The notes under the pieces were generated by a model. It had not been told where the DNA came from and searched no databases. It saw only the letters and a program-made list of their open reading frames with translations. From Herbiconiux aconitum (GTDB lineage: Bacteria > Actinomycetota > Actinomycetes > Actinomycetales > Microbacteriaceae), in the NCBI RefSeq assembly GCF_024979235.1, contig NZ_JANLCM010000002.1, positions 558,001 through 622,000 of the forward strand: 64,000 nucleotides of DNA, in the 5' to 3' direction. Below, piece by piece: positions 7,644 through 17,881 of this stretch. Position 1 is the stretch's first letter. Every line of letters begins with the position of its first letter. The position numbers and the translations under genes are program-made.

Positions 7644-9074
7644 ATGACGTCCAGCCCGCTGGCCCCTGCGTGGCTCGCCCACCCCGACGACGCGAACGCG
7701 TTGCCGGCGCCGATCTGGTCTCGCACCGCAGCCCGCGCGGCCGACGGCGAGATCGAGATCGGCGGCGTCTCCGCCGGCGCCCTCGCCGCCCGGTTCGGCA
7801 CCCCGCTCTACGTCGTCGACGAGACGGATGCGCGTTCCCGCGCCCGCGAGCTGCGTGACGTCTTCGCCGCGGAGGCTGCCCGCGTCGGGAGCTCGGCGAA
7901 GATCTACTACGCCGGAAAGGCGTTCCTCAGCATCGAGGTCGCCCGCTGGATGGCCGGCGAGGGCCTCTCGATCGACGTCTGCAGCGGAGGGGAACTGGCC
8001 GTCGCCGTGGCCGCGGGGGTCGACCCAGCCCGGATCGGGTTGCACGGCAACAACAAGTCGCTCGCCGAGATCGACCGCGCGGTGAGCGCCGGGGTCGGCG
8101 TGATCGTGATCGACAGCGCCATCGAGGTGGAGCGGGTGGCCGAGGCCGCCCGCCGGCACGGCCGGGTGCAGTCGGTGCGCGTGCGGGTGAACAGCGGAGT
8201 GCACGCCCACACCCACGACTTCCTCGCCACCGCCCACGAAGACCAGAAGTTCGGCGTGCGTCTCGACCAGGCGGAGGAGTTCGCGGAGGCCATCCGTTCG
8301 CATCCTGAACTCCACTTCCTCGGCCTGCACTGCCACATCGGTTCGCAGATCTTCGGGTCGGAGGGTTTCGCCGAGTCGGCGGCCCGCCTGCTCGACGCCC
8401 ACGCCGCGCTGCTCGGCGGCGGCGAGGTGCCCGAGCTGAACCTCGGCGGCGGGTTCGGCATCGCCTACACCACGGCCGACGACCCGACGCCCATCGCCGA
8501 GCTCGCGGCCGCCATCGTCGACGCGGTGGCGGGGGAGTGCGCGCGTCTGGGCATCCCCGTTCCCGCCCTCGCCTTCGAGCCGGGCCGGTCGATCATCGGC
8601 ACCGCCGGCGCCACGCTCTACGAGGTGGGCACGATCAAAGACGTGCTCGTCAGCGTGCCGGGTGAGAACGGCGCGCACGCCGACGAGGTGCGCAAGTACG
8701 TCAGCGTCGACGGCGGCATGAGCGACAACGCGCGCCCCGCGCTCTACGGCGCCGATTACTCGGTGCGCCTCGCCAACCGGGTGTCGGATGCCGACCCCGC
8801 CCTGGTGCGCATCGCCGGCAAACACTGCGAGAGCGGCGACATCGTGGTGCAGGCCGACTACCTGCCGAGCGACGTGCAGCCCGGCGACCTGCTGGCGGTG
8901 CCGGCCACCGGCGCCTACTGCTGGTCGCTCTCGAGCAACTACAACTACCTCGGCCGCCCCGCCGTCGTCGCGGTCGAAGGCGGACAGGCGCGGCTGATCG
9001 TGCGTCGCGAGACCGAGCACGACCTGCTCGCGCGCGACGCCGCCTACACCGGAGAACGAGTCGGAGACCAATGA
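7644..9074 (+). CDS. lysA: Diaminopimelate decarboxylase
   Basis: 476 residues; decarboxylates meso-diaminopimelate to L-lysine, the last step of lysine synthesis, using PLP. The Schiff-base lysine is in YAGKAFLSIEVA (about residue 91). Also visible are the HIGSQ motif (HCHIGSQIF, about 232), the Gly-rich phosphate loop LNLGGGFGI, the GRSIIGTAG region and the C-terminal CESGDI active-site cysteine segment. It heads a lysA-hom-thrC-thrB unit, and its stop codon overlaps the hom start (ATGA). Confidence 0.96.
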   Translation: MTSSPLAPAWLAHPDDANALPAPIWSRTAARAADGEIEIGGVSAGALAARFGTPLYVVDETDARSRARELRDVFAAEAARVGSSAKIYYAGKAFLSIEVARWMAGEGLSIDVCSGGELAVAVAAGVDPARIGLHGNNKSLAEIDRAVSAGVGVIVIDSAIEVERVAEAARRHGRVQSVRVRVNSGVHAHTHDFLATAHEDQKFGVRLDQAEEFAEAIRSHPELHFLGLHCHIGSQIFGSEGFAESAARLLDAHAALLGGGEVPELNLGGGFGIAYTTADDPTPIAELAAAIVDAVAGECARLGIPVPALAFEPGRSIIGTAGATLYEVGTIKDVLVSVPGENGAHADEVRKYVSVDGGMSDNARPALYGADYSVRLANRVSDADPALVRIAGKHCESGDIVVQADYLPSDVQPGDLLAVPATGAYCWSLSSNYNYLGRPAVVAVEGGQARLIVRRETEHDLLARDAAYTGERVGDQ

Positions 9075-10411
9075 TGATCGAATACCGCAACCTCCGGATC
9101 GCCCTGCTCGGCGCCGGCTCCGTGGGCTCCCAGGTGGCGCGCCTGCTGCTCGAACAAGGCGACGAGCTCGCCGCACGCGTGGGGGCCGGCCTCGAGCTCG
9201 TGGGCATCGCCGTGCGCGACGTCGACGCCCCGCGCGACACCGACCTGCCGCGCGAGCTGTTCACCACGGATGCGCACACCCTGATCCAGTCCGCCGACAT
9301 CGTGGTCGAGCTCATGGGCGGCATCGAGCCGGCGCGCGAATACATCCTGCTCGCCATCAACTCCGGCGCCGACGTCGTGACGGGCAACAAGGCGCTGCTC
9401 GCCACCCACGGGCCCGAACTCTTCGACGCCGCTGCGCAGGTGGGCGCGCAGCTCTACTACGAGGCCGCGGCCGGCGGCGCCATCCCGATCATCCGGCCGC
9501 TCCGCGACAGTCTCGCGGGCGATCGGGTGCGCCGCGTGATGGGCATCGTCAACGGCACCACGAACTTCATCCTCGACCGGATGGACACCGAAGGCGACAC
9601 CTTCGAGGGCGCCCTGGCCACCGCGACCGCGCTCGGCTACGCCGAGGCCGACCCGACCGCCGACATCGAGGGCTACGACGCCGCGCAGAAGGCCGCCATC
9701 CTCGCCAGCCTCGCCTTCCACACCGCCGTGCCGGTCGAGGCCGTCTACCGCGAGGGCATCACCGCGGTCACGGCCGACGAGGTCGAGGCTGCGAAACGCG
9801 CCGGGTTCGTCGTGAAGCTGCTCGCCATCTGCGAACGGCTGACGGATGCGTCGACCGGCATCGAGGGCGTCACGGTGCGGGTGCATCCCGCGCTGATCAG
9901 CCGCCTGCATCCGCTCGCCGCCGTGCACGGAGCGAAGAACGCGGTGTTCGTGCAGGCCGAGGCCGCTGGAGACCTGATGTTCTACGGCGCGGGTGCCGGC
10001 GGCCTGGAGACGGCTTCGGCCGTGCTCGGCGACCTCGTCTCGGCTGCTCGTCGGCACGTGGCCGGTGGTCCGGGCGTGGGGGAGTCGACCCACGCGAACC
10101 TGCCCATCCTCGGCATCGGCGCGGTGAACACGCGCTACCAGATCACCCTGCTGGTGACCGACAAACCCGGTGTGCTCGCGCAGGTCGCCGGCCTGTTCAG
10201 CGAGCACGGCGTGTCGGTGGAGGCGGTGCAGCAGACCGTCGCGTCGGCCGAACCCGGGCGTCCACCGGGCGAAGCACTCACCGCTACCCTTGTCATTGTG
10301 ACGCACGAAGCCCCCGAAGCCGCCCTGTCGGCGACGGTGGCGGCTGTTTCCTCGAACGACGCGGTCGTTCGGGTCGAATCAGTCCTACGAGTTGAAGGAG
10401 ACACGCCCTAG
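9071..10411 (+). CDS. hom: Homoserine dehydrogenase
   Basis: 446 residues; reduces aspartate semialdehyde to homoserine, the branch point to threonine and methionine. N-terminal NAD(P)-binding fold [10 protein letters not shown] (about 14-23), GNKALL segment, catalytic region NGTTNFIL and [10 protein letters not shown], and a C-terminal ACT domain ([19 protein letters not shown], about 356 on) that gives threonine feedback control in relatives. The ATG at 9071 overlaps the lysA stop; a second ATG at 9074 is an equal alternative. The stop overlaps the thrC GTG (TAGTG). Confidence 0.96.
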   Translation: MMIEYRNLRIALLGAGSVGSQVARLLLEQGDELAARVGAGLELVGIAVRDVDAPRDTDLPRELFTTDAHTLIQSADIVVELMGGIEPAREYILLAINSGADVVTGNKALLATHGPELFDAAAQVGAQLYYEAAAGGAIPIIRPLRDSLAGDRVRRVMGIVNGTTNFILDRMDTEGDTFEGALATATALGYAEADPTADIEGYDAAQKAAILASLAFHTAVPVEAVYREGITAVTADEVEAAKRAGFVVKLLAICERLTDASTGIEGVTVRVHPALISRLHPLAAVHGAKNAVFVQAEAAGDLMFYGAGAGGLETASAVLGDLVSAARRHVAGGPGVGESTHANLPILGIGAVNTRYQITLLVTDKPGVLAQVAGLFSEHGVSVEAVQQTVASAEPGRPPGEALTATLVIVTHEAPEAALSATVAAVSSNDAVVRVESVLRVEGDTP

Positions 10412-11547
10412 TGGCCGACGAAACCCCCCGCATCCCGTCCCGGCCGATCCCGTCACGGCAGTGGCGCGGGGTTCTGCGCGAATACGCCGACCGTCTCGAC
10501 ATCACGGATGCGACCCCGATCGTCACCCTCGGTGAGGGCGGCACGCCGCTCATCCCGGCGCCGGCGCTGTCGGCTCGCACGGGAGCGAACGTCTACGTGA
10601 AGTTCGAAGGCATGAACCCCACCGGCTCGTTCAAAGACCGTGGCATGACGATGGCCATCTCCAAGGCCGTGGAGCACGGCGCGAAGGCCGTCATCTGCGC
10701 CTCGACCGGCAACACCTCGGCCTCCGCCGCCGCCTACGCCACCCACGCCGGCATCACGGCCGCCGTGCTGGTGCCCGAGGGCAAGATCGCGATGGGCAAG
10801 CTCAGCCAGGCCATCGCCCACAACGCGCAGCTCATCCAGGTGCAGGGCAACTTCGACGACTGTCTCGACCTGGCCCGCGATCTCTCGGCGAACTACCCCG
10901 TGCACCTCGTGAACTCGGTGAACCCCGACCGCATCGCCGGCCAGAAGACGGCCGCCTACGAGGTGGTCGAGGTGCTGCAGGATGCGCCCGACTTCCACAT
11001 CGTGCCGGTCGGCAACGCGGGCAACTACACCGCCTACACCCGCGGCTACACCGAGGAGCTCGAGCGCGGCGCCACCACCAAACTGCCGCGCATGTTCGGC
11101 TTCCAGGCGGCTGGCTCGGCCCCGATCGTTCTCGGCCACCCGGTCACGAACCCCGAGACCATCGCGAGCGCCATCCGCATCGGCAACCCGGCCTCGTGGG
11201 AGCTCGCCCTCGCGGCACGCGACGCGACCTCGGGCTACTTCGGCGCGATCAGCGACGAGCACATCCTGGCCGCCCACCGCATCCTCTCGGCCGAGGTCGG
11301 CATCTTCGTCGAACCCGCGTCGGCGATCAGCGTGGCCGGACTGCTCGAGCGATCCGAAGCCGGAGTCATCCCGGCAGGCTCGACCGTGGTGCTGACGGTC
11401 ACGGGTCACGGCCTGAAAGACCCGCAGTGGGCGCTCCGTTCCGAGGACGGCTCCGAGGTCACCCCGACCATCGTGCCGGTGGACTCCGCCGAGATCGCGA
11501 GCGTGCTGGGTCTCGCCCGCGACGCCTCGCAGAACGGCGACTCGTGA
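10411..11547 (+). CDS. thrC: Threonine synthase
   Basis: 378 residues from GTG 10411. It converts O-phosphohomoserine to threonine with PLP. The PLP lysine is in [11 protein letters not shown] (about residue 74), the phosphate-binding loop is in [12 protein letters not shown], and the fold-type II core continues with [10 protein letters not shown]. Its N-terminus [20 protein letters not shown] is typical of the actinobacterial form. Start and stop codons overlap both neighbours, implying translational coupling through hom-thrC-thrB. Confidence 0.96.
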   Translation: MADETPRIPSRPIPSRQWRGVLREYADRLDITDATPIVTLGEGGTPLIPAPALSARTGANVYVKFEGMNPTGSFKDRGMTMAISKAVEHGAKAVICASTGNTSASAAAYATHAGITAAVLVPEGKIAMGKLSQAIAHNAQLIQVQGNFDDCLDLARDLSANYPVHLVNSVNPDRIAGQKTAAYEVVEVLQDAPDFHIVPVGNAGNYTAYTRGYTEELERGATTKLPRMFGFQAAGSAPIVLGHPVTNPETIASAIRIGNPASWELALAARDATSGYFGAISDEHILAAHRILSAEVGIFVEPASAISVAGLLERSEAGVIPAGSTVVLTVTGHGLKDPQWALRSEDGSEVTPTIVPVDSAEIASVLGLARDASQNGDS

Positions 11548-12500
11548 CCCTCGCCGGTGCGTCGCCGGTGTCGTTGGCCGGCCGCACCGTGACGGTGCGG
11601 GTGCCCGGCACCACGGCGAACCTCGGCCCCGGCTTCGACACGCTCGGACTCGCGCTCGCACTCTACGACGAGCTGACCGTCTCGGTGCGCGAGGAGCCCG
11701 GCGCTTTCGTCGAGGTGAACGGCGTGGGCGAGGGCGAGGTGTCGACCGATGAGACGAACCTCGTGGTGCGGGCGATCGCGCACACCTTCGCCGCTTACGG
11801 GCAGCCGCTACCCGGGCTCCACCTGGTGGCGAGGAACGCGATCCCGCACGGTCGCGGGCTCGGCTCCTCGGGCGCCGCGATCGTGTCCGGCGTGATGGCC
11901 GCCAAGGGTCTGCTGGAAGGCGTCGTCGAGATCGACCCGCTCGGGCTGCTCGCCCGCGCCACCGAGCTCGAGGGCCACCCCGACAACGTGGCGCCGGCCC
12001 TGTTCGGCGGTCTCACCATCGCCTGGACCACGCCCGACGGCCCCCAGTTCAAGAAACTCATCGTGCATCGCGGCGTCTCGCCGCTCGTGCTGGTGCCGCA
12101 GGAGACCATGTCGACGGCGCTGGCCCGCAGCCTCCAGCCCGAATCGGTGCCCCACGCCGATGCCATCTTCAATGTGTCGCGCTCGACGCTGCTGATCGCG
12201 GCGCTCATCCAGAGCCCCGAGCTGCTGTTGGCCGCCACCGAAGACAAACTGCACCAGAGCTACCGCGCGAGCGCGATGCCCGAGACGGATCGGCTGATCC
12301 AGGAATTGCGCGCGGCCGGGTTCCCGGCCGTCGTCTCCGGGGCGGGGCCGAGCATCCTGGTGCTCTGCAGCGACCCGGGTCAGCGACTCGCGGCCGCTGA
12401 ACTGGTGGGTTCGCGAGCCGCGACACCCTGGCAGGCGTTGGTTCTGGCTGTTGACTTCAAAGGTGCTACAGTTGTGCTGCACCCGGACGAAGTCAAGTAG
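11544..12500 (+). CDS. thrB: Homoserine kinase
   Basis: 318 residues from GTG 11544, which overlaps the thrC stop (GTGA). It is a GHMP-family kinase that makes O-phosphohomoserine for ThrC. The signatures are [16 protein letters not shown] near the N-terminus, the ATP loop [12 protein letters not shown] (about 104-115) and the C-terminal [11 protein letters not shown] motif. The open frame extends far upstream inside thrC, but that part is a shadow of thrC. It ends the threonine operon; a 195-nt rho leader follows. Confidence 0.96.
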   Translation: MTLAGASPVSLAGRTVTVRVPGTTANLGPGFDTLGLALALYDELTVSVREEPGAFVEVNGVGEGEVSTDETNLVVRAIAHTFAAYGQPLPGLHLVARNAIPHGRGLGSSGAAIVSGVMAAKGLLEGVVEIDPLGLLARATELEGHPDNVAPALFGGLTIAWTTPDGPQFKKLIVHRGVSPLVLVPQETMSTALARSLQPESVPHADAIFNVSRSTLLIAALIQSPELLLAATEDKLHQSYRASAMPETDRLIQELRAAGFPAVVSGAGPSILVLCSDPGQRLAAAELVGSRAATPWQALVLAVDFKGATVVLHPDEVK

Positions 12501-12695
12501 CCCTCAGGTATTCGCTACTGAGTAGGCGCTTCGAATCCCGTCCCGGTCGCATTTCTTCCAACTCATTTCCTGCCGCGTGCAGAGACGTATCCGGCTCCGA
12601 TTCTCCGTGTGGAGAGTCCTACCCTGGTGCGTTCCCGTTCGTGGACAGTTCTCTGCCTGGCTTTTCGTAGCCGACAGGGGAAGGACACAATCTCC
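12501..12695 (+). other. 195-nt rho leader region
   Basis: Non-coding as far as I can see. It holds a small hairpin TCTCC-GTGT-GGAGA (about 12602-12615) and a weak CTCAG/CTGAG pairing just after thrB (about 12505-12524). Rho often controls its own mRNA by early termination in such leaders; that is inference here. AAGGA before the GTG at 12696 is the likely ribosome site, though rather distant. Confidence 0.35.
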
Positions 12696-14960
12696 GTGAC
12701 TGACGTCAACACCCAAGCCGACCTCTCGACCTTGAAGGTCTCCGAATTGCAGGCCATCGCGGCCCAGCTCGGAATGGCCGGCGCTTCCAAACTCCGCAAG
12801 GGCGATCTGGTCGAGGCCATCCGCCTGGCCCAGGCGGGGGCTGCCGAGCAGCCCGCCGCGCTGCCCACGCTCGACTTCGAGGCGGCTCCGGCCGCCGCCG
12901 AGACCGCGCCGGTGGCCGAGAGCGCCCCGGCCGAGACCGCGCCCGAGACTCCGGATGCGATCGGCCCGATCGTTCCCGACGAGCTGCTCCTCGCCGCTCC
13001 TGTCACCACCAACCCGCCCAAGGAGCCGATCGTCATCGAGCTGCCCGAGGGCCCGGTGTCGCCCAAGCGACGCGGATCGCGCCGGGTCACCTCGGTCGAC
13101 GGCGGCATCGCCATCGAGCGCAGCACCGGCCGCTCCACCGGCAGCCGCGTCTCAGCCGGCTCGCACGTGAATGCCGACTCGGCGGCCGAGACGCCGTCGG
13201 CGCCCGTCGTCGACGACGCCGTCGCCCCGGTCACCACCGACGCGCCGACCGCGTCCACCACGACCGAGCAGACGGATGCGTCGGCCGACGCCGCCAGCGA
13301 CACCCAGGGCGAGCAGAGCGAGCGCTCCGAGGGCCGCCAGAGCGGCCGCAACCGCAACCGTCGCAACCGCAACCAGAACTCCGACGGCGGCCAGCAGGGC
13401 GGCAACGCCCAGGGCGACGCCCAGACCGGCACTGGCCAGACCGGCACTGGCCAGAACGGTCAGAACCAGCGGGGCAACCAGAACCAGAACGACCGCGCCG
13501 CCCAGAACGAGCGCGGGCAGAATGACCGCACCGACCGCAACGCGCAGAACGAGCGCGGCCAGAACGAGCGCAACAGCCAGAGCGAGCGCGCTCAGCAAGA
13601 CCGCGATGCGGCCAAGCAGGATGCGCAGCAGGGCGACCGCGGTCAGGGCCAGAACCAGCGCGGCGCCGGCGACGACGACCGCAGCGAGCGTGGCGCCCGC
13701 AACCGTTACCGCGACCGCAAGCGTCGCGGTCAGGGCGGCGGCGACGAGATCGAGCCCGAGATCTCCGAAGACGACGTGCTCATCCCGGTCGCCGGCATCC
13801 TCGACATCCTCGACAACTACGCCTTCGTGCGCACCAGCGGCTACCTGCCGGGCAACAGCGACGTCTACGTCTCGCTCGGCCAGGTGAAGAAGTACAACCT
13901 GCGCAAGGGCGACGCCGTCGTCGGCTCGATCCGCCAGCCGCGCGAGGGCGACAGCAACGGTCGCCAGAAGTACAACGCGATCGTGCGCATCGAGTCCATC
14001 AACGGACTGCCCGTCGAAGAAGCCCTGAACCGCGTCGAATTCGGCAAGCTCACGCCGCTCTACCCGCAGGAGCGCCTGCGCCTCGAGACCGAGCCGGGCA
14101 AGCTGACCCAGCGCATCATCGACCTCGTCGCTCCGATCGGCAAGGGTCAGCGCGGCCTCATCGTCGCGCCGCCCAAGGCCGGCAAGACCATCGTGCTTCA
14201 GCAGATCGCCAACGCGATCTCGACGAACAACCCCGAGGTTCACCTCATGGTCGTGCTCGTCGACGAGCGGCCCGAAGAGGTCACCGACATGCAGCGCACC
14301 GTCAAGGGCGAGGTCATCGCCTCGACCTTCGACCGTCCGGCCGAAGACCACACCACGGTCGCCGAACTCGCCATCGAGCGCGCCAAGCGCCTGGTGGAGC
14401 TCGGTCACGACGTCGTCGTGCTGCTCGACTCGATCACCCGCCTGGGCCGCGCCTACAACCTGGCGTCGCCGGCCTCCGGTCGCATCCTCTCCGGTGGTGT
14501 CGACGCGTCGGCGCTCTACCCGCCGAAGCGCTTCTTCGGAGCCGCTCGCAACATCGAGAACGGCGGCTCGCTGACCATCCTCGCCACCGCGCTGGTGGAG
14601 ACCGGTTCGAAGATGGACGAGGTGATCTTCGAGGAGTTCAAGGGCACCGGCAACTCCGAGCTGCGCCTCTCGCGTCAGCTCGCCGACAAGCGCATCTTCC
14701 CGGCGGTCGACGTCAACGCGTCGAGCACCCGCCGCGAAGAGCTGCTGATGGGCGCCGACGAGACCAAGATCACCTGGAAGTTGCGTCGCGCCCTCGCCGG
14801 TGTCGACCAGCAGCAGGCTCTGGAGATCGTTCTCGGCCGGCTGAAGGAGACCACGTCGAACGTGGAGTTCCTGATGCAGGTGCAGAAGTCGATGCCGACG
14901 CCGGCGCAGAACGGCAATGGCCACAACGGCTCGTCGCACAACGGGGCTGCGCACAACTGA
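12696..14960 (+). CDS. rho: Transcription termination factor Rho with long disordered insert
   Basis: 754 residues from GTG 12696; the open frame upstream to 12609 lacks a ribosome site. A Rho N-terminal SAP-like domain ([14 protein letters not shown], about 10-45) is followed by a Glu/Ala/Pro-rich stretch and an Arg/Asn/Gln/Asp-rich low-complexity insert (about 205-348). After that come the cold-shock RNA-binding domain ([16 protein letters not shown]) and the RecA-type ATPase with Walker A PPKAGKT (about 491), [11 protein letters not shown] and [11 protein letters not shown]. Such inserts are known from actinobacterial Rho and bind RNA. A 15-bp unit coding QTGTG is duplicated near 13422-13451. 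The stop overlaps the prfA ATG. Confidence 0.96.
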   Translation: MTDVNTQADLSTLKVSELQAIAAQLGMAGASKLRKGDLVEAIRLAQAGAAEQPAALPTLDFEAAPAAAETAPVAESAPAETAPETPDAIGPIVPDELLLAAPVTTNPPKEPIVIELPEGPVSPKRRGSRRVTSVDGGIAIERSTGRSTGSRVSAGSHVNADSAAETPSAPVVDDAVAPVTTDAPTASTTTEQTDASADAASDTQGEQSERSEGRQSGRNRNRRNRNQNSDGGQQGGNAQGDAQTGTGQTGTGQNGQNQRGNQNQNDRAAQNERGQNDRTDRNAQNERGQNERNSQSERAQQDRDAAKQDAQQGDRGQGQNQRGAGDDDRSERGARNRYRDRKRRGQGGGDEIEPEISEDDVLIPVAGILDILDNYAFVRTSGYLPGNSDVYVSLGQVKKYNLRKGDAVVGSIRQPREGDSNGRQKYNAIVRIESINGLPVEEALNRVEFGKLTPLYPQERLRLETEPGKLTQRIIDLVAPIGKGQRGLIVAPPKAGKTIVLQQIANAISTNNPEVHLMVVLVDERPEEVTDMQRTVKGEVIASTFDRPAEDHTTVAELAIERAKRLVELGHDVVVLLDSITRLGRAYNLASPASGRILSGGVDASALYPPKRFFGAARNIENGGSLTILATALVETGSKMDEVIFEEFKGTGNSELRLSRQLADKRIFPAVDVNASSTRREELLMGADETKITWKLRRALAGVDQQQALEIVLGRLKETTSNVEFLMQVQKSMPTPAQNGNGHNGSSHNGAAHN

Positions 14961-16039
14961 TGTTCGAGTCCGTCAGCACGCTGCTGGCCGAACACGACGA
15001 CCTGCAGCAGCAACTCTCCGATCCCGAGCTCCACAGCGATCCGGCGCGGTCGAAGCGGGTCAACCGGCGCTATGCCGAGTTGAGCCGCATCGTCGCCGCG
15101 CATTCCGCCTGGAAGCAGGGTGTCGAAGACCTCGCCGCAGCGCGGGAGTTCGCGGCCGACGACGAGAGCTTCGCCGAAGAGGTGCCGGCACTCGAGGAGA
15201 GCCTCGCCGAGGCGGAGGAGAAGCTTCGGCGCCTCCTCATTCCGCGCGATCCGGATGACGCGCGAGACGTGATCATGGAGATCAAGGCCGGCGAGGGCGG
15301 TGCCGAGAGCATGCTTTTCGTCGCCGACCTGCTGCGGATGTATCTGCACTACGCCGAGTCGAAGGGCTGGAAGACCGAGCTCCTCGAACGCACCGAGAGC
15401 GATCTGGGTGGCTACAAAGACGTGCAGGTCGCTGTCAAGGGTCGGTCGACCGACCCCGCCGAGGGCGTCTGGGCGCACCTGAAATACGAGGGGGGCGTGC
15501 ACCGCGTGCAGCGCGTGCCGGCCACCGAGTCGCAGGGGCGCATCCACACCTCCGCTGCCGGTGTTCTCGTGTTCCCCGAGGTCGACGAGCCCGAAGAGGT
15601 CGAGATCAACCCCAACGATCTCAAGATCGACGTCTTCCGTTCCTCCGGTCCCGGTGGCCAGTCGGTCAACACCACCGACTCCGCCGTGCGCATCACCCAC
15701 CTCCCCACCGGGATCGTGGTCTCGATGCAGAACGAGAAGAGCCAGCTGCAGAACCGCGAGGCCGGCATGCGCGTGCTGCGTGCGCGCATCTTGGCGAAGC
15801 AGCAGGAAGAGCTCGATGCCGAGGCGTCGGCCGCCCGCAAGAGTCAGATCCGCACGGTCGACCGCTCCGAGCGCATCCGCACCTACAACTTCCCCGAGAA
15901 CCGCATCGCCGATCACCGCACCGGATACAAGGCCTATAACCTCGATCAGGTGATGGACGGCGCGCTCGAGCCGATCATCCAGTCGGCCATCACGGCCGAC
16001 GAGGAGAGCCGTCTCGCCGCCGTGGGCACCGACGTCTGA
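14960..16039 (+). CDS. prfA: Peptide chain release factor 1
   Basis: 359 residues. RF1 recognises UAA/UAG: the PxT anticodon-like motif is PAT in [10 protein letters not shown] (about 187). The catalytic GGQ loop is [14 protein letters not shown] (about 228-241). Its ATG shares bases with the rho stop (TGATG) and its stop shares bases with the prmC ATG, so rho-prfA-prmC are probably translated in a coupled way. PrmC methylates the GGQ glutamine, so the neighbour is its modifying enzyme. Confidence 0.97.
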   Translation: MFESVSTLLAEHDDLQQQLSDPELHSDPARSKRVNRRYAELSRIVAAHSAWKQGVEDLAAAREFAADDESFAEEVPALEESLAEAEEKLRRLLIPRDPDDARDVIMEIKAGEGGAESMLFVADLLRMYLHYAESKGWKTELLERTESDLGGYKDVQVAVKGRSTDPAEGVWAHLKYEGGVHRVQRVPATESQGRIHTSAAGVLVFPEVDEPEEVEINPNDLKIDVFRSSGPGGQSVNTTDSAVRITHLPTGIVVSMQNEKSQLQNREAGMRVLRARILAKQQEELDAEASAARKSQIRTVDRSERIRTYNFPENRIADHRTGYKAYNLDQVMDGALEPIIQSAITADEESRLAAVGTDV

Positions 16040-16932
16040 TGACCGCCATCGACACCGCTGAACGCCCCGTGACCGTGCGCTCGCTCTTCGAGCGCTCGGT
16101 GGCGATCCTTTCCGCGAGCGGCATCGTCGACCCGCAGGTCGACGCCGAGCTCCTCATCGGGCACGTGCTGGGCACCTCGCGGGGTCGCGTTCAGTCGCTC
16201 GCGGTGACGGATGCTCCACTCGGCGTCGAAGACAGCCTCGCCATCGTTGACGCGGTCGAGCGCCGCGCCGCGCGCGAACCCCTGCAGCACATCACCGGTG
16301 TCGCCTGGTTCCGTTCGCTCGAACTCGCGGTGGGCCCGGGCGTGTTCGTGCCGCGGCCCGAGACGGAGTTCGTCGCGGGCCTCGCCATCGATTCGCTGCG
16401 CGCCGTCGTCGCCGCCCCGGATGCGCGACCGGTCGCCGTCGACCTCGGAACCGGGAGCGGCGCCATCGCGCTCGCCCTGGCGACCGAAGTGCCGCACGCC
16501 GACGTCGTGGCCGTGGAGAACTCGACCGCGGCGTTCATCTGGGCGAAGCAGAACCTGCGCACCGTGGGGGCCGAGAACGCACGTCTGGTGTTCATCGACC
16601 TGGCCGACGCCCTGCCCGAACTCGACGGAACCGTCGACGTCGTGGTGTCGAACCCTCCTTACATCCCGACCGGAGCCGTTCCGCGCGACCCCGAGGTGCG
16701 GCTGCACGATCCCGAGCACGCGCTGTACGGGGGAGTGGACGGCCTCGAGGTCGTGCGCAGCGTCTCCGCGACAGCACGCCGTCTCCTCCGTCCGGGCGGC
16801 AGCCTGGTGATCGAGCACGGCGACCTGCAGGGCGACGAGATGCGTGCCCTGCTCACCGCTGACGGTTGGCGCGCCGCGGCAACTCATCGCGACCTCACCG
16901 GTCGCGACCGCGCCACCACCGCCCTCCGCTGA
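16039..16932 (+). CDS. prmC: Release factor glutamine methyltransferase
   Basis: 297 residues. An N-terminal helical substrate-binding domain precedes a Rossmann SAM-binding domain with VDLGTGSGAIALALA (about 134-148). The active-site NPPY motif (VVSNPPYIP, about 204) identifies an N5-glutamine methyltransferase. It methylates the GGQ glutamine of RF1/RF2, encoded immediately upstream with overlapping codons. PRPETEF upstream of the SAM motif is also typical of PrmC. Confidence 0.96.
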   Translation: MTAIDTAERPVTVRSLFERSVAILSASGIVDPQVDAELLIGHVLGTSRGRVQSLAVTDAPLGVEDSLAIVDAVERRAAREPLQHITGVAWFRSLELAVGPGVFVPRPETEFVAGLAIDSLRAVVAAPDARPVAVDLGTGSGAIALALATEVPHADVVAVENSTAAFIWAKQNLRTVGAENARLVFIDLADALPELDGTVDVVVSNPPYIPTGAVPRDPEVRLHDPEHALYGGVDGLEVVRSVSATARRLLRPGGSLVIEHGDLQGDEMRALLTADGWRAAATHRDLTGRDRATTALR

Positions 16933-16978
16933 CCGCGGCCCACTAGGCTCGGATTTCCGACCCGCTTCAGGAGGACCC

Positions 16979-17167
16979 ATGGATCCGATCAGTATCAGCG
17001 TCTCCCTCATCGCCTTGGTGATCTTCATCATCACGGTGGTGTCGATCGCGAACAACCCGAACCACGGCGGTTTCGGAAAGTTCCTGTGGATACTGGTGGC
17101 GTTCTTCCTGTCGATCCTCGGCTCGATCCTGTGGCTCATCTTCGGGCGCGGGCGCGTCAACAAGTAG
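16979..17167 (+). CDS. Small two-helix membrane protein (PLDc_N-like)
   Basis: 62 residues from ATG 16979, preceded by a strong AGGAGG. Two hydrophobic helices (about 6-24 and 37-55) flank a short polar loop NNPNHGGFGKFLW, and the end is GRGRVNK. This fits the phospholipase D nuclease N-terminal (PLDc_N) two-helix family, which has no enzyme activity on its own. TAGGCT at about 16944 may be its promoter. Function unknown; probably an integral membrane accessory protein. Confidence 0.75.
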   Translation: MDPISISVSLIALVIFIITVVSIANNPNHGGFGKFLWILVAFFLSILGSILWLIFGRGRVNK

Positions 17168-17215
17168 CGAGGTGCACGCGGGCGTCCAGAGACCCCGACT
17201 ATCATTAGGGGCGAG

Positions 17216-17878
17216 ATGGCTGCCATTTACGACTGCTCTGCACCGACGGAGCTTCTCACCGGAATGCGGCTCGCACGGGCGGCACTCGGCAAGGGCGAAC
17301 TCGTCGTACTGCCGACCGACACGGTGTACGGCCTCGCTGCCGACGCCTTCGACCCTGCCGCGGTGCAACGGCTCCTCGATGCGAAGGGCCGCACCCGGCA
17401 GTCGCCCCCGCCGGTGCTGATCCCGGGCCTCACCACCCTCGACGCCCTGGCCACCGACATCCCCGATTCCGCGCGCGAGCTCGTGACCGAGTTCTGGCCG
17501 GGCGGTCTCACTGTCATCCTGCGCGCCACACCGTCGTTGCTGTGGGACCTGGGGGAGACCGGTGGCACCGTCGCCCTCCGCATGCCGGGCGACCCGCTGG
17601 CACTCGAGTTGCTGGCCGAGACCGGCCCGCTCGCCGTCTCCAGCGCCAATCTCACCGGTCAGCCGGCTGCGACCACCGCCCAGGAGGCGTTCGAGATGCT
17701 CGGCGACAGCGTCGAGGTCTACTTGGATGGCGGTGAGCGCCCACAGGCGGTCGCCTCCACGATCGTCGACGCCACCGATCCCGACGGCCGCATCAGAATC
17801 GTGCGACTCGGAGCAGTGTCGGCCGAGCGCATCGGTCACGTGGTCGGCGATCTCCTGCTGCCGGAAACCAGCGTCTGA
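17216..17878 (+). CDS. tsaC: L-threonylcarbamoyladenylate synthase (Sua5/YwlC family)
   Basis: 220 residues. It makes threonylcarbamoyl-AMP for t6A37 modification of ANN-reading tRNAs. Family features: LVVLPTDTVYGLAADAF (about 29-45), a KGR motif (DAKGRTRQSPPPVLI, about 58), and SSANLTGQPAA near 145. Length fits the short YrdC-only form, without the extra Sua5 C-terminal domain. It lies just downstream of prmC, the usual actinobacterial position, and 3 bp before the lipid-carrier transferase. Confidence 0.92.
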   Translation: MAAIYDCSAPTELLTGMRLARAALGKGELVVLPTDTVYGLAADAFDPAAVQRLLDAKGRTRQSPPPVLIPGLTTLDALATDIPDSARELVTEFWPGGLTVILRATPSLLWDLGETGGTVALRMPGDPLALELLAETGPLAVSSANLTGQPAATTAQEAFEMLGDSVEVYLDGGERPQAVASTIVDATDPDGRIRIVRLGAVSAERIGHVVGDLLLPETSV

Positions 17879-17881
17879 CGC

